Source of the DNA: Rhodococcus sp. P1Y
GTDB lineage: Bacteria; Actinomycetota; Actinomycetes; Mycobacteriales; Mycobacteriaceae
Length of the DNA stretch: 64,000 nucleotides
Assembly: GCF_003641205.1 (NCBI RefSeq)
Contig: NZ_CP032762.1
Location: 1,922,001 to 1,986,000 of the forward strand
Direction: 5' to 3'
The number at the start of each line of letters is the position of its first letter. Positions within the stretch are counted from its first letter, which is position 1. The translations under genes were made by a program, and so were the position numbers. The notes beneath the pieces are model-generated. The model worked only from the letters and a program-made list of their open reading frames with translations. It was not told where the DNA came from and did no database searches. Of the stretch, positions 53,684 through 62,700 are shown piece after piece.

Positions 53684-53702
53684 ATAGGTTTGGCTAAGCT
53701 AA
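53684..53702 (+). promoter_or_regulatory. IdeR/DtxR iron box before NRPS2
   Basis: ATAGGTTTGGCTAAGCTAA matches about 16 of 19 IdeR positions and ends 13 bases before the NRPS2 ATG. It gives NRPS2 its own iron-controlled promoter separate from the permease operon. Confidence 0.78.
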
Positions 53703-53715
53703 CTTTGGGAGATTC

Positions 53716-56700
53716 ATGACCGCGTCCGTGGACATTGCCGACCTGCACGAACGGTGGAACGACCACACTTCTCCCAAGGTCACCGCCACTGTCCCCGAGC
53801 TGTTCGCGGCAGCGGCTCGCGCTACTCCGGATGCTGTCGCTCTCGTCGACGGCGACCGGAGACTCACCTATTCCGACGTGTCCGAGAAGATCGCACAACT
53901 GTCGCATCGGCTGCTCCGGTCCGGCCTCGACACCGAAGGGGTCGTCGGGATCTGCCTGCCGCGATCGGCCGAGATGGTCATCGCGGCGCTGGCGATCATG
54001 ACCGCCGGTGGTGCCTTCGTGCCGGTCGACCCGCAATGGCCCGCGGCTCGACGTGACCGCGTGATCGCAGACTCCGCAGCGAAGATCGCTGTCGTCTCGG
54101 CCGAGGACCAGCCGTCGCTTCCGATCGAGTCGATCGTGGTGAACCTCGACGACTGGCAGTACGGTGACTTCCCGTCTGCGGCTCCACAGCTCGAGCTCGA
54201 CGGCAGCCAGCTCGCATACGTGATCTTCACTTCGGGATCGACCGGAACGCCGAAGGGCGCGATGATCCGACACGATGCGATCTGCGAGCGACTCACGTGG
54301 CAGCGGGACCACGTGCTCATGTTCGGCAACGACGACGCGTCGCTGTTCAAGGCGCCCCTCGCGTTCGACATCTCCGTGAACGAGATTCTGCTTCCGCTCG
54401 TGTCTGGTGGACGTGTCGTCGTCGCGGCGACAGGCAGCGAGAAGGACCCCGAGTACCTGCTCGACTTGATCGCGAAGGAGCAGGTCACGTACCTGTACCT
54501 CGTCTCGTCGATGCTCGATGCGCTTCTTGTGCTCGACCTCGAACGGTCGGCACGCGGCGCGTCGGCGCTCACGGGTGTCCGGCACGTGTGGTGTGGCGGC
54601 GAGGTCCTCACCCCCGACTTGTTCAGTCGGTTCCGCGATCAGTTGACGACGACGCTGTACCACGGATACGGCCCGGCGGAAGCGACGATCGGTGTCTCTC
54701 ACGTCATCTACCGCGAGCGGGCCGAGCGAATTGCGACCTCGATCGGTCGCCCGAATCCACACACCCAGCTCTATGTCCTGGACGAGGACCTCGAACCGAC
54801 TCCGGTCGGTACCGGCGGCGAGTTGTACGCGGCCGGTTTCCTGTTGGGCCGTGGATACGTCGGCAGTGGGCACCTCACCGCGGGCAGCTTTGTCGCGAAC
54901 CCGTTCGATGCCGACGGCTCGCGCATGTATCGCACCGGAGACCTCGCACGGTGGACCGAGGACGGGACGCTCGAGTTCCTCGGCCGCGCCGACAACCAGG
55001 TCAAGATCCGCGGCCAGCGCCTCGAGCTCCAGGAGGTCGAGGTTGCGATCTCGGCGCATCCCGGGGTTCGGCGCGCAGCGGTGCTTGCGTTGGATCACCC
55101 GGCAGGTGGCAAGTTCCTCGCCGCCTACGTCACGGCCACGGGCGAGTCACCTGCGAACTTCGTCGAGGTACTCCGGGAGCAAGCCGCAGGCACCTTGCCC
55201 GAATACATGGTCCCGTCGACCTTCACGGTGCTCGATGCGTTCCCGGTGACGGTCAACGGCAAGCTCGACCGTCGCGCTCTGCCCGCCCCCGATCTCGGAG
55301 CAGGCGCGGGAAACGGCGGCCGACTGCCGGTAACCGCGTCCGAGCAGACACTCGCGCGCGTGTTCTCCGAAGTTCTGCATCTCGGCGATGACGTCGTCCT
55401 CAGCGTCGACGACAACTTCTTCCGCCTGGGCGGCCACTCGCTGCTCGCGAGCGGCGTGGTCTCCCGAGTCAATGCGGCAATGAACGTGTCGCTGTCTCTG
55501 CGTGAGGTTTTCGACAATCCGACGATCGCAGAACTATCCCGGGTCGTCGGGGACGCCTCGCGCGTGTCTCCTTCGGTGGTTCGAGTCGGTCACGTCGAAC
55601 GACCCGAAAAGCTGCCGATGTCGTTCGGTCAGCAATCGCTGTGGTTGGCCGAGCAGGTCGCGGACCGGACGATCTACCGCACAGTCGAGGCACTGCAGTT
55701 CCGAGATCGCGCAGACGTAGACGCGCTGCAGGACGCGATTCGCCGACTGGTCGACCGACACGAAGTCTTGCGCACCACGTTCGTCTTCGACGAGGCATCG
55801 TCGAGACCGATTCAGGTCGTGCACGAAGCTCGGCAGGGCCTGCTGAGACAAGAGAAGATCGAGCGCAGCAAGGTCGACGCGCGTATCGGCGAACTCCTTG
55901 TCGCACCACTCGAACTGGCGACCGACTTCGGTATGCAGTTCACGCTGCTGCGGCACGAAGACGGCGATGTACTGGTGGCACATGCGCATCACATGGTCAC
56001 CGACGAGAATTCGGTCGAGCCGCTCATCCGCGACCTGACGGCGTTCTACACGGGCAATCACGTCGAACCACTCACGGTCCAGTACGCCGACTTCGCGGTG
56101 TGGCACCGCGAAGTCCTCGGCGACCGAGACGATGTCGGTTCGCGTCACCACGTCGAACTCGGCTACTGGCGGGACCTGCTCGCCGGCCTTCCGGTCGAAA
56201 CGCCCCTGCCGCTCGATCATGCCCGCGGCGACACCGACGAGCGCACGATTCGATCCGTCGAGGCAGTGCTGTCGATGGGCGACACCGACACGGTCGACGA
56301 TCTCCTCGTCGAGCAGCGGGCCACGCCGCTGCATGCGGTCATCACGGCGCTTTCGCTCGCACTGTGGAATGAAGGCGCCGGTCCACGCGTGCCGGTCGGT
56401 ACGCCCGTGACCCTGCGCGATGAACCCGAATTGGCCGACCTCGTCGGATATTTCGTCAACTCCGTGGTCGTGCGGGTGGACATCGATGCGGCGCTCGGCT
56501 TCGGCGACACGCTCAGTGGCGTCCGGGACCGCCTCCTCGGTGCGGTGGAACACAAGCTCGTGCCATTCGAGAACGTGGTCGAGGCCGTCAACCCCACGCG
56601 AATTCCCGGTCTGAGTCCGATCTTTCAGGTCATGGCCGCATTCCGCGACAATCGCGAGGCTGCCGCGAATCCGGACGCGGCGCTCGTGCCTTTACTGCCT

Positions 56701-59700
56701 TCCCAGGATGGCGTCGACGATTCGATCCCGGCGCTGTACGACCTGGTGTACTCCCTCGATCGGCGGTCCGACGGAACCCTGAGCATCGGACTCGATGCCA
56801 CCCGTGAACTGTTCGTCGAGGAGACGACATCACGCCTGCTCGAGACCGCTCGACATTTCCTGGTCCTGGGTGCCCGTCACCCCGGATTGTCTGTCCGGCA
56901 GCTCGCGCAGCTCGTTCGTGCGGCACTTCATCGCACGGCGCAACCGACCGCTGCCGACTCGTACAGCTCCCGAATTCTGCTGCCTGACTTCGATGTTCGC
57001 GATGACTCGATGTGGCTCGCGGCGACCTCGCACCTCGCACTCGCGGCGCCGCAATTGGCGTCACTTCGGTTGGGCGTCCGCGACGACGGCAGCGGTGAGC
57101 TATCCGCCGACGTGGTCAACCCAGAGCTTCTCGACACTGCGCGGGAGGTCGTGACCGCCCTTGTTGCCGCGTACCGCGCTGGTACCGCGATGGAGATCGT
57201 CGCTGTTCCAAGCGATCGGGATTCGCGTTCCGACGAGGACTGGACCGCGGTTCTCGACGATCCGTTCTGGGAGGACTGGGTCGACGAACTTGCCGACTGC
57301 GACGGCGCAGAGCCGGCCCGCGGGCCGGTGGAATCGGCACGGCAGCTTTCCACGATCACGGTCCGCGAGACTCCCGCGGTTGCGGATGCGGGCGTTGTGC
57401 GGGCGGCGATCGTCGCCGCGGTGGTGCGTGCGCTCGACGCGAGCGATCTCGTCGACGGCGATCTGGTTCTCGAGGTCGCCGAACCGTTGAACATCGACTC
57501 GGTGGTGGGCCTGCCGGTTGTCGTCGACGACGCGCAGCGTGCCGCGGATGTCACCGGTACGTCGATTTCCGCACGCCTAGAGCCGATTCGCGAACGTGCC
57601 GAGGACTATGCCGGACTTGCCGGGCATGCCAGATTCGGTTCGTTCTTCGACGACCTCCCGACACCGCACGCGCGGGTCAGTGTCTTCACGACCGACGCCG
57701 ACAGTACGTCGGCCGGTCCAACGACCACACCGATCGCGGTTCGGATACTCGTCGGCGCACCTGGCACCGACTCGGGAACACGGTCGGTGCGGGTCGAGGT
57801 CGACGCCGACGCTGCAGTTGTCCTGCCGGCCGACGAGATCGCTGCAGCCATCGTGGACGAGATCGCAGACTTGGTCATCGCGGCGGCCCCGTCAGTCCAG
57901 CCAGCCCCGCAGGTCCCGGCAGGCTCACCGCTCAGTGTGCGTCGCGCGGACCGGTTGACCCTCTCCGCCGCAGACGAGGAGAGCGTCCGAGCACGCTACG
58001 GCAGCGCCGCCGAACTGCTTCCGCTGTCACCTCTGCAGCAGGGTCTGCTCTATCACATGGTCCGGGCCCGTGAGTCGGGTGGCCACAACTCGTACATGTC
58101 CCAGGTGACGCAGGGCGTCGTCGGCGCGCTCGATCCGGACCGTCTGGTGGCGGCCGTCCGCATAGTTCTCGGTCGCTATCCGAATCTTCGTTCGGCGTTC
58201 CTGCCGTCGGGCGAGGCTCAGGTCATCCCGGCGATCGCCGACGCACCGATCCGGATCATCCGGTTGGCGCAGTGGCGCGAACTGGGTATCGGGACAACGG
58301 AATTCCTCGCCGAGGAATGCGGTGTGCCGTTCGACTTCGAAATGCCGCCGCTCATTCGCTTCACCCTCGTCGAGCACGGTGTCGACGAGTGGAAGCTTGC
58401 GATGACGTTCGAGCACATCCTGCTGGACGGCTGGTCGACGAGCGCCGTTCTCGACGAGATCTTCGATACCTACCGTGACCCCGAGTACCCGGCGCGAGTG
58501 CGTCCGGCGTCGTTCCGTAGTTACCTCGACTGGCTGGCCGATCAGGACGTCGACGCTGCATATCGCGCGTGGAGTTCGTACCTCGCCGAGCTGGCCGGTC
58601 CGACGCTCGTCTGGCCGGCCGGGCTCGGCGCCGGTGAAGGGCGCGACGGGTCGGGTGAACTGCATCGCGATCTCGACAGCGCGGCCGCGGCCGCAGTACA
58701 TGCTGCCGCGCGGACGTCCGGTGTCACCGTCGGCACGGTGCTTCAGGCAGCGTGGGGCGTGACGCTCGGGCAGTTGGTCGGCAGCAGCGATGTCGTGTTC
58801 GGTAACACCGTCTCCGGACGTCCGCCGGAGCTCGCCGACTCCGACCGAATCATCGGACTGCTGTTCAACACTGTCCCGTTGCGCGTGAGCTTTTCACCGT
58901 TCGACTCGATTCGAACCCTGCTGACCCGCGTACAGCGCGAGCAGTTGCAGGTGATCGATCATCCCTACGCGTCGCTGACCAAAATCCAAGCCGCAGCCGA
59001 CATGTCGACGATGTTCGACACGCTGTTCGTGGTGCAGAACCTTCCTCCCGAGGCCGCGGCCGTAGAGGGCGACCTCGAGCTGGTGGCGACGGACGTCGAC
59101 GACGAGACGCACTATCCGGTCACGTTCGCGATCGATCCGTCCGAGGTCGACGGTAAGCCCTTCCTGCATGTTCGGCTGGTGTACCGCCACGACGCGTACA
59201 CCGAGGCGGCTGCGCAGGAATTGCTCGAACGTTTCCTGCAGGTGCTGACCGCGCTCGTGGCAACGCTGGACGGTCCGGTCGGCGCGCTCTCCGCCCTGCT
59301 GGCCGACGAAGCAGTGCCTCACACCGGCATCGCCGCGGACCTGATCCGCGAGGTCCCGGCAGTCACGGTTGCGGATCTGCTCGACGAGCAGGTCCGCCTG
59401 TCCGGGGCGGAGACGGCGCTGGTCGCGGGAAACCGCGTCCTGACGTTCACGCAGTTCGCCGCGGAGGTCAATCAGTACGCTCGACTGCTGCTCGACGCGG
59501 GCGTTCGGTCCGAGCACCGCGTCGCGCTGCTTCTGCCACGCGACGAACGCATGGTCGTCGCGATGTTCGCGGTCTTCGCCGTCGGTGCGGCCTACGTGCC
59601 GATCGACGCCAAGCTGCCCGACGACCGCATCGGCTACATGCTCGGTCTCGCGCGTCCGACGGTGACCTTGGTGACCGGTCGGGACGCGAACCGGATCGGT

Positions 59701-62700
59701 GAAACGCGCGGCGTCGACCTCGACGATCTCGCGACCCGCGAGCGCATCGCCGCCTTCGACTCCGGCCCGATCACGGATGCCGACCGCGGCGGCCGGATCG
59801 AGCTCGACCACCTCGCGTACATCATCTTCACCTCCGGCTCGACGGGTCGGCCCAAGGGCGTCGCCGTCGGCTACCGCGGCCTGACGAACATGTACGTCAA
59901 CCATGTCGAGAAGATCTTCGACCGCGTCGTCGCGCATCAGGCCGGACGACGGATGAGAATCGCGCACACCACGTCGTTCTCGTTCGACGCCTCGTGGGAA
60001 CAGCTGTTCTGGCTGCTGAACGGCCACGAGGTGCATGTCATCGACGACGAGCTGCGCCGCGATCCACACGGATTGCTCACGCATTACGACCACACACGCG
60101 TCGACGGCTTCGATGTCACGCCGTCGTACGGACAGGTACTGGTCGATGAGGGACTTCTCGAACGCGACCGTCCGGCGGGACGATCGGTGTCGTCCGATGC
60201 GCCCGGAGTTGTGTTCGTTTCACTCGGTGGTGAGGCAGTGCCGGAGCGCCTGTGGCAGCAACTGCGCGATGCACCCGGGGTCGAGTCGTACAACCTCTAC
60301 GGCCCGACCGAGTACACGATCAACGCGCTCGGTGCCGACCTTTCCGACAGCGCCACGCCGAGCGTGGGAACCCCCATCTTCAACACGCGTGCCTACATCA
60401 TCGACGAAAATCTGCAGCCGACCCTGCCGGGTGTTGCAGGTGAGCTGTACCTCGCGGGCGCAGGCATCGCGCGCGGCTACTGGGGGCAGGCCGCCCTCAC
60501 GTCGGACCGCTTCGTCGCGTGCCCGTGGGAACCGGGCGAGCGTATGTATCGCACCGGTGACCTGGCCCGCTGGAACTCTTCGGAGAACATCGACTACCTC
60601 GGTCGCGCCGACGAGCAGGTCAAGATCCGCGGCTACCGCATCGAACCCGACGAAGTTCGGGCGGTGCTCGAAACCCATCCGGACGTGGTGTCCGCTGCGG
60701 TCATCGCGGCGGATCATCCGGGTGGGGGAAAAATGCTCGCCGCGTACTACACCGCTACCGACGATCTGAGCACGTTCTTGCGCACGCACGCGGAAGAACG
60801 ACTGCCCGAATACATGGTGCCGAGTAGCTACATCCGCGTGGACTCCTTCCCGCTGACACCGAACGGCAAGCTCGATCGACGCGCTCTGCCCGCGCCGGAG
60901 TTGACGCCGACAGGTGGTTCGGGACGGGCAGCGGAGACCGACACCGAACGCACGCTCACCGAGATCTTTCGGGACGTGCTCCGCCTGTCGGCGGACGCAG
61001 CCTTCTCGGTCGACGACGACTTCTTCCGGCTGGGCGGTGACAGCATCCTGTCGATCCAGGTGGTGTCGCGGGCTCGGCGTGCCGGCGTCACGATCAAGGC
61101 CTCCGAGGTCTTCACTGCGCGAAAGGTCTCGGCATTGGCCCGGCTGGCCGATGCGCGCGCCGCGGAGGAATCGGGTGACGCCAGCCCCGAGGTGCTGTCG
61201 TCAGGTCTGTGGCCGATTGCGGTTCCCATGGTGGATTCACCGACCTTCGGTACGTTCGTGCAGTCCGCAGTCTTCGTGACACCCGCGGGTGCCGACGAGA
61301 AGCTCGTGTCGCGGGTACTGAGCCGCGTAGTCGATCACCATGCGGCACTGCGCGGCAGGCTTGTGCGAGAGAGGGATTGGCGATTCGAGATCGCATCACA
61401 GAGTTCGACGGCCGATCGCCTACGCTCCGAGGCGACGTCGTACATGTGGTCCGATCCGCACTGGGTCGCGCGTGCCGGCGAGTTGGTCGCCGAGTTCGGA
61501 CAGTCGATGAACCTGCAGGACGGTGTGCTGTGGCAGGCGAGCTGGGTCACCAGCGACGCCGAGCCCACCGGGCGCCTGGTGCTCGTCATCCACCATCTGG
61601 TCGTGGACGGTGTGTCGTGGCGCATCATCGGCGACGACTTGACCCATGCCTGGGAATTGGAAACCGGCGTGGCGACGGATCCGCTTCCTGCGGTGGGTAC
61701 TTCACTCGCGGCGTGGTCGAGTGCACTGGCCGCGCGTGCTCGTGACGCCGACCTTCTCGCTCAGGCCGACTATTGGTCGGCGTCGGAAATCGAGGAGCCA
61801 CTGCTGGGTTCACGTGAACTCGACCCGGCGATCGACACCACCGACACGACGGCCGTCGCCGCCGTACGAGTACCGCCTGCGTTGACGACGGCGTTGCTGA
61901 CCGACGTTCCTCATGTGCTCTCGGCGGAGATCAACGACGTCCTGCTCGGCGGTTTGGCGATCGCAGTCGGAGCATGGCGCGCACGACGGGGAACGACCGA
62001 TCGGCGAGTGCTCATCGGCCTCGAAGGCCATGGCAGGGAGGAGAACATCGTTCCCGGTGCGGACCTGTCGCACACCGTCGGCTGGTTCACATCGTTCTTC
62101 CCCGTGGTGCTGGACACCGCAGATGTCGATCCGGTCAACGCCGTCCTCGACCCGCAGAGCGCGGCGGAGGCGGTGCTTCGCGTCAAGGAACAACTCGCCG
62201 CGGTCCCCGACCGCGGTATCGGTTTCGGGATGCTGTGGCAGCTGAATCCTGACGTGGGCACGCGGCTTGGGTCCGGGCGCGGTCCACAGATCGGGTTCAA
62301 TTACCTCGGTCAGTTCGCTGGCGGAGACGCTGCCGATGAGAATGCGGCGTGGGATCTTGCGCCGGAACTGCCGGGTATCGACGCGTACGAGACAGCCGGT
62401 CAAAGCATCGACTCGGCGGCCGATATCAACATAGCCGCGGTGCCCGAAGGCGACGGGTGGATGCTCAGCGGCGACATCGCTTACGCGTCCGGCGTCCTGA
62501 CCGCGGACGAGGTCGCCGAGCTCGTCGAACTGTGGGTCCAGGCGCTGGGCGCTCTCGCCGAATACGCTCGCTCTGCGGTCCTGGTCAGGCGCTCGCCGTC
62601 GGACGTTCTCGCCCCCGGCGTGACGCAAGCCGACCTCGAGCGCTGGGAGGGCTTCTACGGTGAGCTCGCCGATGTGCACCCGCTGACTCCGCTGCAGCAT

